From positions 558,001 to 622,000 of the forward strand of contig QXJR01000026.1 in NCBI GenBank assembly GCA_020975725.1: a stretch of 64,000 bases of DNA, given 5' to 3'. Shown here piece after piece: positions 41,186 through 52,133 of this stretch. This DNA is from Picocystis sp. L7 (taxonomy: Eukaryota; Chlorophyta; Picocystophyceae; Picocystales; Picocystaceae). The position numbers and the translations under genes were made by a program. The notes below the pieces were generated by a model. The model was not told where the DNA came from. It saw nothing but the letters and a program-made list of their open reading frames with translations, and did no database searches. The stretch's first letter is position 1. Every line of letters starts with the position of its first letter.

Positions 41186-43045
41186 ATGGACGTCGGCGAC
41201 GGCGACGGCGATGGCGAAGCTTTGAGCGAGGAAGGGAGGCGTTCCGATCGTGGCGTGGAGCTCACGTTCGCAGACATGCACGTGCAGATCGGAGAGAGCG
41301 GAGAAGAGCCGCAGTTGGACGTGCGTGTGGGCGCATGTCGCGTCGGTCGGCTCACCGCCATCATGGGCCCTTCTGGCGCAGGAAAGACCATGCTCATGAG
41401 CAGCCTGCGCGGCCAATTCGAAGCCGATGGAGGTGCCAAGATACGAGCACGCGTGTTCGTGGACGGAAGGCCGAGAGACGACGCGTCCTTCGGCAGGATG
41501 TGTGCTTTCGTGGCCCAACAAGACGCACTCCCAGCCATCTCCACGGTGGAAGAAGCTGTCCTTCTCTCCGCCCAATTGAGGCTGACAGGATCCAAAAGAG
41601 AGAAGGAAAAGGTGGTGGCACGTGCAATTGAAGACCTGGGATTGGAAGGGGTGCGCAAAAACTTGATCGGAGGCGCCAGGACAAGAGGATTGAGCGGCGG
41701 AGAGATGAGAAGAGTGAGCGTGGCCATCGAGATGGTCACCGATCCAGCCCTGCTGCTGCTCGATGAACCAACCAGTGGATTGGACAGTAGCACGGCAACA
41801 TCCACCATGCAAGCGGTGTCACGGCTGGCGCATAAAGGCAGGACCGTGGTGGCCACCATTCATCAACCAAACTCCGACCTGGTGGCCCTGTTCGATGATC
41901 TGATCCTGCTGGCCAAGGGGAAGCCGGTCTACTATGGTCCATACCAGGATGCCGTGCACTATTTCGAACAGCAGGGTTTCCTTTGCCCCGTGTACACACT
42001 GCCCACCGATTACTTCTTGAAAGTCATTTCTGTTCCGTCCAATGTGCAAGGACTTGCCGAGGCATACCGTGGCACGATCGTGCCCAAGCTCCTCCAAGAG
42101 TTCCCCTACCTTGCACGCACGGAAGCGCGCATGCAATCATCAAGCGTGCAGGCCCCGCAAGTCAAAGCCCCGTGGTTGAAGCAGGTGTGGCTTCTGACGG
42201 TTCGTTTTGCCAAGAATTGGCAGCGGGATCCAATACTGCTCTACGCTGAACTGGTCCAATACTTGGTGCTTGCTGTGTTTGTGGGGCTCATGTACCTCCA
42301 GCTATCCAACTCGTGGACGGATGGTTCGATTCAGGATCGTGGAGCCGCACTTTGGTTCATGCTGGTGGTGGTCTGCTTCACCCCTCCGTTCAGTGTGCTG
42401 ACTGTGTTTGAGACCGAGCGGTTTTTGTTGCACAAGGAACACACGGGGGGGTGGTATACAATCAGTGCTTACTTTGCTGCACGTACCTTGATTACCATAC
42501 CTATCGAGGTGGTCCTTTCTTTTGTTTTCAGTGTGATCGCTTACTTCATGGTGGGCCTGCAAAGCAGTGGGTCCAAGTTCTTCACCTTCTACGCAGCCGT
42601 GGCCTTGTTTCAGTTGATCAGTGAAACGCTTGGATTGTTTTCTGCAGTTCTGGTTCCCACAGCTGCCTACGGTGTGTTGATCCTTTCCCTCCTTCTCCTT
42701 CTGTTTCTTTCTTTCAGTGGCTTTCTGATATCCTCCACGCCGGTGTATTTTCGCTGGCTCCAGAAGGCATCCTACTTCAACTATGCGTACTCCATCGTGG
42801 TGCAGAATGAATTCGATGGCCTGCGTCTATGTTGTGACGAGGCTGGGGACCCAGTTGACGTAGAAGATGATAAATCTATCTTTCTCGGCGATAGCCCCCT
42901 GGGTATTGCTGCCAACTTTTGGGTGTTGCTCGGGATGTTGATTGGTTGGAGGATAATTTGCTACCTTATCTTCAAGGCAAACGAAATGAAGCTCGTGGGA
43001 AAAGCTGTCACTGCATCGCGGAACCTGTGCCGCAAGATTGCCTAG
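41186..43045 (+). CDS. ABCG-family half-size ABC transporter
   Basis: Encodes 619 residues in the reverse ABCG order, nucleotide-binding domain first. Walker A GPSGAGKT is at 61-68, the Q-loop lies in AFVAQQDALP, the signature LSGGE is near 169, Walker B with D-loop LLLLDEPTSGLDSS is near 189, and the switch His lies in ATIHQPNSD. The C-terminal ABC2 membrane domain (about 340-610) has six hydrophobic segments and the typical large loop before the last one. Half-transporters dimerise to move lipids, sterols or secondary metabolites; the substrate cannot be told. ATG 41186 gives a short acidic start. Single exon. Confidence 0.95.
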   Translation: MDVGDGDGDGEALSEEGRRSDRGVELTFADMHVQIGESGEEPQLDVRVGACRVGRLTAIMGPSGAGKTMLMSSLRGQFEADGGAKIRARVFVDGRPRDDASFGRMCAFVAQQDALPAISTVEEAVLLSAQLRLTGSKREKEKVVARAIEDLGLEGVRKNLIGGARTRGLSGGEMRRVSVAIEMVTDPALLLLDEPTSGLDSSTATSTMQAVSRLAHKGRTVVATIHQPNSDLVALFDDLILLAKGKPVYYGPYQDAVHYFEQQGFLCPVYTLPTDYFLKVISVPSNVQGLAEAYRGTIVPKLLQEFPYLARTEARMQSSSVQAPQVKAPWLKQVWLLTVRFAKNWQRDPILLYAELVQYLVLAVFVGLMYLQLSNSWTDGSIQDRGAALWFMLVVVCFTPPFSVLTVFETERFLLHKEHTGGWYTISAYFAARTLITIPIEVVLSFVFSVIAYFMVGLQSSGSKFFTFYAAVALFQLISETLGLFSAVLVPTAAYGVLILSLLLLLFLSFSGFLISSTPVYFRWLQKASYFNYAYSIVVQNEFDGLRLCCDEAGDPVDVEDDKSIFLGDSPLGIAANFWVLLGMLIGWRIICYLIFKANEMKLVGKAVTASRNLCRKIA

Positions 43046-43682
43046 TACAGCAGTCTGAGTGAGCATAGCTGCCTTGGCTTTCCCTTTTCTGCTGTATGTG
43101 ACTTGTTGTCGTCAATGCACTTGTAGTTTTTGACTCGTAGGTATTCATATCTGTTACACAGCATCGTAAACACCCTCAGTTCTCGAACCCATGTCTGCGT
43201 ACCATTAAGAAGACCAGTATGATACATCTTGAATCTTCAAAATCGCAACTCAAAGATGCTGGGCATATCGAGAGTAAAAGCTCGAATGGATAGCAAGGTT
43301 GGTTCAATATCGGACAATATTCACTGCTGCTTGCGGGAAGGACACCGGTGCTTCTACATTGCATTACATTCCCCATGGCTGCTTCCCAAGCTGCAGCTAT
43401 TGTTGCACCCAACCGTGCAAAACTATTGAAGCCATGCTACACCACATTGGATGCTATGAAGGAGTTGTTAGTTTTTACACGTTCTTCTCCAGTACCGTGT
43501 TTGAAAGAGAAGATTCTGGTGAGAATGGGTGGCCTGAGCATCTAGCGATGATAAGTAACCATGTGGCCATATGTTGAGCCAGGCAAGGTTGCTTCTTCAA
43601 AGCCTAATGGAGGGAGAAAGTTAGGTAATTTTTACAGTTTTGGGTGCATGACTTAGTTTTGGCTGGTGCATTTTGGAATACA
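43046..43682. other. Intergenic region between convergent ABCG and PiT2
   Basis: About 640 bp of relatively AT-rich sequence with no recognised gene or repeat. Confidence 0.5.
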
Positions 43683-45498
43683 TCAATTGAATCGCGACTG
43701 GACAAGGATGCTTGCATTTGTGTAAAACTCTTCTGTGTACATGAACCCGTAAGGACGAGGCACACAGAATGGCTGCCACGTAGTGCCGTTGTCCCCGCTG
43801 ATCAACGGCTCCTCCCCAAACGCACCCGAACAATCCTGAATCTTGGGGGAGAACGCCACAAACGCGAAGATCAAACCAGAAACCAACCCTGCGGCCGGCA
43901 CGGTGATCACCCAAGCAGAGAAAGAGATGAAGGCCATCTTCCAGTTGATGGCGCGCCAGACGCCTGGATTGACCAGTCCCACTGCAATGGTGGCGCCAAT
44001 GATGCACTGAGTGGTGGAAACCGGTAAGCCACGATCGGAAGCAATCAAAACTGCTACCACCGCCCCCATCTCCATGGCAAACCCACGCGAGGGCGTGATC
44101 TTCGTCAGGTGGTTGCCCATCACCGCCATCATGCGCCATCCTTGAATAGCAAGCCCCAAAGAAATGAAGAACCCCCCGTACGCTAGGATCCAGGTGGGCA
44201 CATCCGACTTGGACGAAACAACACCCGAGTCATTGTTCCAGAAGTAGAACACTGCGGAGAAAGGTCCCACAGCATTGGCAACGTCATTGGACCCATGAGC
44301 CAGAGCGGAGAAGGTGCTGGTGAATATTTGCATGGTGCTGAATATTTTCTCAGTCCGCGTCCCGTACGATTTGGCATTCTCATGCACGGAGACCATATGT
44401 GTATCATCTGCATCGATACTCACAACGTCCTGATTCAATCCTCCAAAGACATACTGAAATGTTTTGATAGCATACTTCTTGTACCATGGCCAATTCGCTT
44501 CTGCATTCTCTGCTGCGAGTGCCTTCTGAGCAGCTTCCGGATCAACCTTGCTGGGTGAAAGAATAACATTATCGGGATCGTCTGGGAGGTTTTCATACTT
44601 TCTTCTTAAATATTTAACAAGGAAGAAGTGAGTAAGCAGGGCAACAACCAGTCCAACCCCCCCTGCGATGAAGATCATGGGCCATGGGTTTCCCATGCTC
44701 CCCCAGGTCATGCTTTGAAAGGTGTCCTCGTACTGGCCAAATCCTTTGTAAAACATGAAGAAGGATATCAGCATGAAGGCAAAGAATGTGAAGATGGGAA
44801 AGAGCTTTAAGCCTCTCTCGAAGGAATTCTCTGCACGCAAAACAGTATAGTACGTAATGAGGTAGATGGCCACTGCAGCAGCTCCAGCAAGAACAGGGGC
44901 GATTGCCCAGCCCACAACAATGCCAATGATTCCATCGTCCCATTTCCCCCAGTTGATAGCATTCCCCCCTCCAAATGCAATCCCGAAACCAGCCACTGCG
45001 CCAATTGTCGCATGTGTCGTGCTGACAGGAAACCCGAATCGAGTGGCTGTGTTCACCCAGATCGAGGATCCAATGGAAGCACACAGCATGCCCAGCATGA
45101 GTACATCTGACTGATTGTCATAGTCGTTCGGATCAATGATGTTGCTCCGCACGGTGTCGGTCACACTTTTGCCCAACACCAATGCCCCGATAAACTCTGC
45201 GAAAGAAGCGATCACCACCGCTTGCTTGAGAGTGAGAGACTTGGCAGACACCGCATTCGCAAACTTCAAGCATGAACCCAGACACGGCACACAAAATGGA
45301 TCAGGTCAGCCCAATGGACCCGTGCCTCGTGTTCCTTGACGTTTCTATCACGGGTATTATCCTTGCTCTGCATTCACGTACCGAGTTGGCCACATCGTTG
45401 GATCCGATTCCAAACGCATCGTAGGCTGCAAAGAAGAGTCCCAAGACCAACAGCCACCAGTACCTGTTCTTGGGAACGATCCTGTATTCCAGAGACAT
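43683..45498 (-). CDS. PiT-family phosphate transporter, copy 2, one intron
   Basis: Exon 1 45382-45498 (39 codons), intron 45264-45381 (118 bp), exon 2 43683-45263; 565 residues. It has the same signatures and intron position as copy 1. The intron begins with the same 23 nt as copy 1 (GTACGTG onward), carries GCTGAC at 45310-45305 and ends GAAG. The C-terminal third and the first exon are almost identical to copy 1 at the DNA level. The central loop (about 44400-45050) is clearly diverged and uses more A/T-ending codons. This argues for an older duplication with local gene conversion rather than a recent copy. Confidence 0.93.
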
Positions 45499-47441
45499 GG
45501 TTCAGAAACGTTCGGTACGTCCGCGGGATTGAACGTGTGTGAAATTCTGTATCTAGGACGTGTTCCTGCCACCTTGCGGGACAGATTCAACGCCAAAGCT
45601 GCCTTGCGATTCCGCTTGCCTTTCGAATGGATGAGCAGCAGCACGCAGCACTGCCTTGTAAGTGCAAAACAATGGCGACCCCAGCACGGAAAAGGACGGT
45701 TGTGGAATGGTTCGGAACCACAAGCCGCCTTTCCACCCCACTCAGCCTAGAGACACGGGGAGAAAGATTCTCCTCCGAAGTGGAATATTCCTCCGGTGGA
45801 AGCCCGAGATTCCCAACCGGGTGGATCGGGGCGACCCCAGCATGGAAACGAGGTCCTGTTGGGGTGACAAGGGCACAAGACCCCCATGAAGACTGGAATG
45901 GACCCCTCCTTTCGTTCTCGCCTTCCCAAGGGAACCCGCGAAATCCACCCAGGCGAAATGCAACTCGCTCGCGGGGTGTGGCTAGAGGAAAGCGTGAACT
46001 ACGTGGCCGTGAGGCACACTCTATATCGATGGATGGATGGCCTCGGCACGATCCAAGGCTTTATGTTGGTTAGCGAGAGCTACGCCATGCGCACTGGAAG
46101 TTTGTCGTTGTGATGTGGCAAACGGGGCCGTGGAGTGCTTCCCATTCAAGGAAAGGTTGTTTTGTCACTTGCGCACAGGCTGATACATAGGGTATCGTAC
46201 TTACCACCGTGCGCAACCGAGTGAACAACGAAACAATGCTTTCTTCCCATCACAAACATTGACGGGTGGTTGGTGTAGACATACATAGGCTTGCCGATTG
46301 CGATTCATCCGCATGTGTGGTATTGTAAAGCAATGATGTGGGGATCTTTGTTGGCCTTAGGGGTCGACCGAGATTTATCGAGGTCATGCTTCCTTCGCAA
46401 GCAAGAATCCAAGCCTTTGAAAGGGGCAAGGCAAACGAATTGAAAGGCAAAAGACTTCATGCCGAATCTCCATCAAATCTTTTGCGCGTGAATGGACGTT
46501 GTCTGACAGGTACCATGGTGGATCATCTACCCCACAACGTTCGTGAAAAAAAGCGTGTTTGATGTAACACCATCAATCTCCAAGCGTTTGGGCTTTCTTT
46601 ACGTGCTAAGCATACAAACACTCGTTCTAGAAAACGGAATGAGCCTGTGTTTGTACGAACAGACCGATGAACAAACTAGCATATGAGACATGTCATTCGC
46701 ACATGAATGCCCCGCTGATGAGTGCACTTTCCCCACACTCATCGGGCAATCGTGAGACGTTGTGAGGTCCGCTCCCCATCCGGTAGAGACATCAACTGAC
46801 CGAGACACTGCGACACATAGGGCGAACCCAAGGATCCCTTATGTGTGTTTGGATGCGACCTCCCATCGACGGGTGTAATCGTAATTTACAAAGGATAGGC
46901 CGGGTTCCTTGGGCCGCTGCGGACTCTGCAACTTTGAAACCGCCTCATCCCCATCCACCAATCCCGAGGTTAATCAAGAAGCATTGCCACATGTCCCTTT
47001 GAAGCAGGCATAGCCTGGATTGCGTTCATTGTGTTGCGATCAAGATCGCCAAAATTGAAAGCATCAACATGACCCGTCTCAGAAGCATTTGTCATGCTCA
47101 TCGACCATGGATAAGCATCTGCGTTGTGTCGACAACATGTCCATGCTAAAACTTCGGCCTGTTGCTTTTCACGAGCACGTTGAGATGGATGGGGTTCTGT
47201 TCCCCTCGTCCACATGCTTGGTCTTCGGTTGGATCGGGCTTGATCTTTTGCCTTTCCACAAAGAAAGGGCAGGTCCATGGATCCGCCATGTCCCCTTTCT
47301 TCCCTTACTATCGTGACTCGTCGCCCTTTCGACCTTAGGGCTCTCCCTTTCAACCTTCGGGGTCGTCCCCTTTTCAAAGGGAACACCGTACGTACGTGTG
47401 GTTGCCCATCCGACACCGCGCATTTCCGACTTCGGAGAAGG
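45499..47441. other. Intergenic region of about 1.9 kb
   Basis: Lies between PiT2 (-) and the CRR7-like gene (+), which are divergent. No gene, RNA or repeat could be recognised; frames are short and mutually overlapping. Confidence 0.45.
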
Positions 47442-47807
47442 ATGCGAGCGTCGGCATGGATCCACAAGAACGTCTTTGGAAGGACCAGGATACGAGGGAA
47501 GACAACGAGGGAAGAACGTGGACGATGTGTTGTGGAGGCGAGGAGCAAGCGAGCCGTGATGTACGACGAAGGAAACCAGTACGTGCTGCTGGAACCAGGA
47601 GAAGACGAACGATTCGTCACGGAAGAAGAATTGAGAGATGTGCTTCACCACGTGCTCGATACATGGGATGGTGAATTGCCTGCGGATCTGGACAGCATGC
47701 GCACGTTGGATGATTGTGTGGACTATCTGGTGGACAACGTGTGTGAACTCAACCTGAGCGAGGACCTGGGGGCCCTGCAGTGGTACAGTGTACGCCTGGA
47801 CAAATGA
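47442..47807 (+). CDS. CRR7-like small plastid protein (DUF3571 family)
   Basis: Encodes 121 residues from ATG 47442. A basic N-terminus of about 40 residues (HKNVFGRTRIRGKTTREER) resembles a transit peptide. The conserved block is YVLLEPGEDERFVTEEEL, then GELPADLDS, VDYLVDNVCELNL and the terminal LGALQWYSVRLDK. This corresponds to the cyanobacterial and plant CRR7 pattern (YVxLE...FxTxxEL...LPxDL...CELD...LQWYxVRLEK). In Arabidopsis CRR7 is needed for assembly of the chloroplast NDH complex. Earlier in-frame ATG 47277 gives a long, non-transit-like extension. Recognition is from memory of the motif pattern. Confidence 0.72.
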   Translation: MRASAWIHKNVFGRTRIRGKTTREERGRCVVEARSKRAVMYDEGNQYVLLEPGEDERFVTEEELRDVLHHVLDTWDGELPADLDSMRTLDDCVDYLVDNVCELNLSEDLGALQWYSVRLDK

Positions 47808-47938
47808 TGGCGTGCAAATCACACATTCCCGTTGATGAGAGGGATCCATTCGCCCCACAAATCTTTGAATGCTTAACAGACAAGAGCAGAAACAAATGTC
47901 TTACATTGCATGGGATACATTGTTGCTGCATTGCAGTT
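47808..47938. other. Spacer between convergent CRR7-like and PGLP genes
   Basis: 131 bp, 3' ends facing. Nothing further recognised. Confidence 0.5.
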
Positions 47939-48982
47939 TCAAGCCGCCACCTTCTGGACATCCAGCATGTCAGCAAGCTTGTCTGCATAGTAATGGGGCT
48001 GGATGTGATTGCTTGGGCTTTCCAGCTTTTGGAAGGTGGTGACCCCGCTCAGCACCAGCAGTGTCTGCAAGCCCCCGTCCAAACCGAACAATATGTCCGT
48101 GTTCAGTCGATCGCCTACCATGCAGATCTGATCCCTACGCAGGTTGTACTTGTCGCAGATGTACTTGAGCATGAAAGGGGCTGGTTTGCCTACCACGGTA
48201 GGTTCCTGACCCGTGCTGCCGCTGATCGCTCCGACCATGCTCCCGTTGCCAGCCCACTCTTGAGCATCCGTGAGATGCGTCACTTCGTCCGTGTTTGTGG
48301 CCACAAACAGACAGCCCGGGTTCTCTCTAATGCACAGTGTTGCGTACTGAATTTTGTAGTAATTGATGTTACGGTCGAATCCCACCACCACGGCTCCCAC
48401 ATCGTGATCGTGCTCCATTTTCTGGCCCGGTGCGAGGGTCACTTTCTTGTCTGCATCCGCAGGCCCTCCCAGGTGCTTCACCCCCACCAGGTCGAGTTCC
48501 TCCTCAATGCCCACTTCCCCAATGACGTACACCTTCTTCTTGAATTGCAGCGATTCGAAGTACGCTGCTGCTGCAAAGGAGGAAGAGAAGATTTCCTCTG
48601 CGCTGACGTCCAGTCCCAGATCCGTGAATTTCTTGAGGTATCCTTTCCTGGACTTGGTGGAATTATTGGTGACGAAGAACATTTTCTTTCCCAATCCACG
48701 TAGCATCTCCAGCGTCTGCGGCACGCCTTCTATGACGCTGTCGCCACGCCAGATGACGCCGTCGCAGTCGAAGATGAAGCAGTCGATGTTGTCCAGGAGG
48801 TTCTTGGCAATCTTCCCGTTCAGGCGCACGGCCTGGTGGTGGTCCGAATGTTGCGTGGTTCCGTTTCCAGCCATGGCCACCATCTTTCCTGGACCAGCCG
48901 CGCTCTTGGAACCCACCATCTTCGATATCTTCGTGCGCGAAGCACCTCGCAACGTCGCACCACGTGCTTGCACCGTCCGCAT
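47939..48982 (-). CDS. PGLP1: Phosphoglycolate phosphatase (plastid PGLP, HAD-IIA)
   Basis: Encodes 347 residues. A basic N-terminus of about 50 residues looks like a plastid transit peptide. HAD motif I FDCDGVIWRGD (nucleophile near 72), motif II FVTNNSTKSR, the plant-type linker YVIGEVGIEEELDLVG, and motif IV GDRLNTDILFG follow. This is the 2-phosphoglycolate phosphatase of photorespiration, also called the 4-nitrophenylphosphatase family. An ATG at 48982 was preferred over an upstream GTG. The 5' flank holds a GA-repeat tract. Confidence 0.92.
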   Translation of the reverse strand: MRTVQARGATLRGASRTKISKMVGSKSAAGPGKMVAMAGNGTTQHSDHHQAVRLNGKIAKNLLDNIDCFIFDCDGVIWRGDSVIEGVPQTLEMLRGLGKKMFFVTNNSTKSRKGYLKKFTDLGLDVSAEEIFSSSFAAAAYFESLQFKKKVYVIGEVGIEEELDLVGVKHLGGPADADKKVTLAPGQKMEHDHDVGAVVVGFDRNINYYKIQYATLCIRENPGCLFVATNTDEVTHLTDAQEWAGNGSMVGAISGSTGQEPTVVGKPAPFMLKYICDKYNLRRDQICMVGDRLNTDILFGLDGGLQTLLVLSGVTTFQKLESPSNHIQPHYYADKLADMLDVQKVAA

Positions 48983-49356
48983 GGCCGAGCCTTCCACGAC
49001 CTCGGGACGCCTCCAAGCGACCTGTTTCGATGCTCACGTCGAGGTGTGAGGTCCTCGAGGTCGTACAGGCACCTACGATCGCCTGTGCAAGCCGAGAGAG
49101 GCGCTCGAAGCGCGCGCAATGGACGTCGGATGCGGCGAACAATGCGTCGGTGAACCTCGGCCCACGGTGGAGGGGCGTCATCTTCACATCGACCGTCGAG
49201 GAATCGACAACGGGCGTGGGTTCCGTCCTCGGCGGGCAGGACGTACGGACGGATGGTCGAGAGGATCCGAGAGAGAGAGAGGGAGAGAGAGGGAGAGAGA
49301 GGGAGAGAGAGAGAGAGAGAGGGAGAGAGGGAGAGAGAGGGAGAGAGAGGGAGAGA

Positions 49357-49404
<48 letters not shown>

Positions 49405-49635
49405 GGGAGAGAGAGGGAGAGAGAGGGAGACCCATCGGTTCTATCCAAAGATGGAAAGGATGACCTGGATGGAACCGTGGAGCAGGAACCATTCCTACAG
49501 GGAACATGATGCATAAACCTACAACGTGGAGGAAGTGCACCCAGAAAAGACAAAATGGGCAGTCCCATGTTTAGGAAGTGATGCACCTGGTACGGGGCAT
49601 GTCCTTCCCCTGGATCGAAACCAACACATCAAGCT
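48983..49635. repeat. PGLP 5' flank with GA-rich simple repeat
   Basis: From 49266 to 49431 the plus strand is an almost pure (GA)n/GGGAGA tract of about 165 bp. The rest is unique, with no gene recognised. It also contains the 3' end region of the galactokinase-family gene. Confidence 0.85.
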
Positions 49636-51126
49636 TCAGAGGTTCAACTTCATCATGGCACCCCCGGCAGCAGGCTTGGACGCAAAACAAGCCTGTTCAA
49701 AATTGCTCTCCTTCAAGGTGCCATCCTTGACTCGCTTGGCAAAGAACGTGGCACGCAACTTGTCGATGAAGCTGCCCACGTTCTCATCCATCACCAACGA
49801 AACCGTGCACCCCCCCCATCCCGCTCCGGTCAAACGCGAACCCATCGCACCAGCCTCTTTGCAATCTTGGACCAGCTCCTCCAGTTCCGGGCAGCTGCAC
49901 TCATAGAGCTCAGAGCAGCTCTTGTGCGAGCTGTCCATCAGGTGACCCAAGGCCACAAACTTCTGCTCAGCAGTTCCAGTTTCCTGCTGGCAAACTTTCT
50001 GAAACTCATACACACGAGCCGACTCCGAGTACACGTGGCAAGCCCTGTCCCTGAGCTTGTATCCTCCTTTGGATCGCGCAAACTCCATCACGTCCTTCAC
50101 CGTGCTTTGGTCCCCCAAGATGGCCGTCAAAGGACAACCTGCGGCTGCTTCAATTTCTGCCTCTGTGTAGCGCCCATCATGAAGGAGACTTTGCACCAGG
50201 TTCACAAGGGGTTGAGCCCCAACTCCATCCTGGTAATCGGAGCTCTTTCGAAGGTCCCCTTCGATCTCCTTCAGGGTTTGGATTCGGATGGCTTCTTCCT
50301 TGGCCCGTCCCAAGAGGACAGCCATGACTATAGCGGCCAGGCGGCACTCGATGGTACGCATGTTGTACTTCCCGGCTGCTGTTTCTGCTTTGTTGGACTC
50401 AGCGAGGGAGTTGGCTACCACGAAGGTGGCTCCTGGTGGCAGCACCACGTCGCTGGCTCTGACAGGATTGAACTCAATGAGTTTGGCCACCCCCATCTCT
50501 CCCATGATGGAGATGGCTTGGTCCATTCCACCAGACATGGTGCCCACGTACCTTTCGCACTTGCAGGTAAAGTCCGCCACCATGGATTTAGACATGGACA
50601 CTCCCCTGGCTCCCAGCACCGCGAGTGCGCAGGCACAGACAAATGCACTGCTGCTGGAGACGCCCGCACCGGTGGGCACTCTCCCGTCCACGACGAGCTT
50701 GAGGCCTTTTGGAGGCGGAGCTTGCTCGCCAAGCACGTCGTAGACACCTTTGTATGCAGCCAGGAAGTAATTGGCCCAGGTGTGATGTGTGACATCCACC
50801 TGTTGTGTGGGATCGACGGTGAAGGTGGTCTCCGGATACCGTTCGCTGGTGTTTCCCACGACCAGCTCGTCTCCTGCCACCGCCACGGCCACGAGCGTGT
50901 CGTACTTGATGGCCATGGGCAGGACGCCGTATCCTTCGTAATCGATGTGTTCACCAATGAGATTGACACGTCCTGGTGAACGTGCCCACATCGTCGGTGG
51001 GATCCCATAACGCTCCAAGAACACCTCCTTCACTCGCATCACGCGCGCACGTGCGTCCTCCCCTTCCTTCCCACCACCATACACGTGCTCCAGGTCCTCG
51101 TAGGTAGGCACCAGAGCCTCCGCCAT
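49636..51126 (-). CDS. GALK: Galactokinase / N-acetylgalactosamine kinase family (GHMP)
   Basis: Encodes 496 residues, the length of eukaryotic GAL1/GALK2 proteins. The galactokinase signature SPGRVNLIGEHIDYEGYGVL is near residue 45, the GHMP phosphate loop VPTGAGVSSSSAF lies near 155, and the C-terminal motif is LTGAGWGGCTVSL. Members phosphorylate galactose or GalNAc at C1 for entry to the Leloir pathway; motif reading alone cannot settle the substrate. ATG 51126 (MAEALVPTYEDLEHV) was chosen. The frame is open 59 codons further upstream through a hydrophobic, low-support stretch. Confidence 0.93.
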   Translation of the reverse strand: MAEALVPTYEDLEHVYGGGKEGEDARARVMRVKEVFLERYGIPPTMWARSPGRVNLIGEHIDYEGYGVLPMAIKYDTLVAVAVAGDELVVGNTSERYPETTFTVDPTQQVDVTHHTWANYFLAAYKGVYDVLGEQAPPPKGLKLVVDGRVPTGAGVSSSSAFVCACALAVLGARGVSMSKSMVADFTCKCERYVGTMSGGMDQAISIMGEMGVAKLIEFNPVRASDVVLPPGATFVVANSLAESNKAETAAGKYNMRTIECRLAAIVMAVLLGRAKEEAIRIQTLKEIEGDLRKSSDYQDGVGAQPLVNLVQSLLHDGRYTEAEIEAAAGCPLTAILGDQSTVKDVMEFARSKGGYKLRDRACHVYSESARVYEFQKVCQQETGTAEQKFVALGHLMDSSHKSCSELYECSCPELEELVQDCKEAGAMGSRLTGAGWGGCTVSLVMDENVGSFIDKLRATFFAKRVKDGTLKESNFEQACFASKPAAGGAMMKLNL

Positions 51127-52133
51127 CGCCGTACACGTGTGCGTCGAACTGCGACTTGTCTTGGCAGAAAGGGGTCCAAACTGGGATGGGAAGACCCAGT
51201 GCACCCTTCCCCCATCCCCATGGTCCCCTCCCACAACCAAGACACAACACCCAAAGGCACACCCACAGGCCAAGATGGAGATGAAGAAGGGGAGCATGTG
51301 CAATCAGAGATCCGAATCCACACCAAGGTGCATGTGCAAACGAGGATGTCGAACGCAAAGCGTGACCAACGGCACCTTGTGCGGCAAGATCGAAACCAAG
51401 GACCGAGGGACGTGCACGCGAAAGCATAGGTGGACGTATTTGCGACCTCGGCAACACATGAGCACGCACATGCGTACTTTTGGATGGTAGTTCAGGAATG
51501 GGAGAAACGTTACGCCCGCTTGAAACACGAGTTGGTCGAAAGGATGCCGAGACGAAGCATGAGGGATAGGATGGGCCATCCGACGATGTACGATGCGCCT
51601 CCCCTCGAGGTCCCGAGGTTTTTGTTGCTCCATGTGTACAAACTGATCTTGCGCTTTCGATGGACGCTTCGTCGTACCCAACGAGTTTCGCCATGATGGG
51701 AAAAGTCAGGGTCACTTTTGGTGTTTCGTTTACGAAGCTCGCCAAGCGTTGTGATTGATGGAAGGAACATGAGCACCTTTTGAACCGCTTGGACGCAAAA
51801 GCTTTCTCAAACACTCGATCATGTTAAGAATGCAAGGTAGGATATGGCGATTTGGTTTTGTAACTTCGTACCTAGGCGGGTCGAGTCGATGTGAGATTTT
51901 GGCATTGGGTCGCGAGGGGCGTCATGCGCGATGTATGACACACGCTTTCACACTTACGTGTCCCTCCTTCCATGCACGCTAGGATTCGCGTTTGTGCGGA
52001 ATGGATTTGGTCGATGTCCTTTCCTTGACGCCCGTTGTTTTCGTGTGGTTGTGCGCTCCTCCTTGGTGAGGTTGGACAGGGCCAGCTCCCCCTCTCCCTC
52101 GGCCCGAGCGTTTCCAATTGCGTTCGTGACGTG
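51127..52133. other. Intergenic region between GALK and the 58-bp satellite
   Basis: About 1 kb with no recognised gene. It includes the GALK promoter region. The frames seen are short and overlap on both strands. Confidence 0.5.

Noticed and set aside
34205-45498. Recent tandem duplication as the sole explanation for the PiT pair
   Set aside because: Patches of strong synonymous divergence lie between identical patches, so a single recent copy event does not fit.
51127-51303. Hydrophobic N-terminal extension of the galactokinase-family protein
   Set aside because: The frame is open, but galactokinases are cytosolic and the family start fits ATG 51126; the extension looks like 5' leader.
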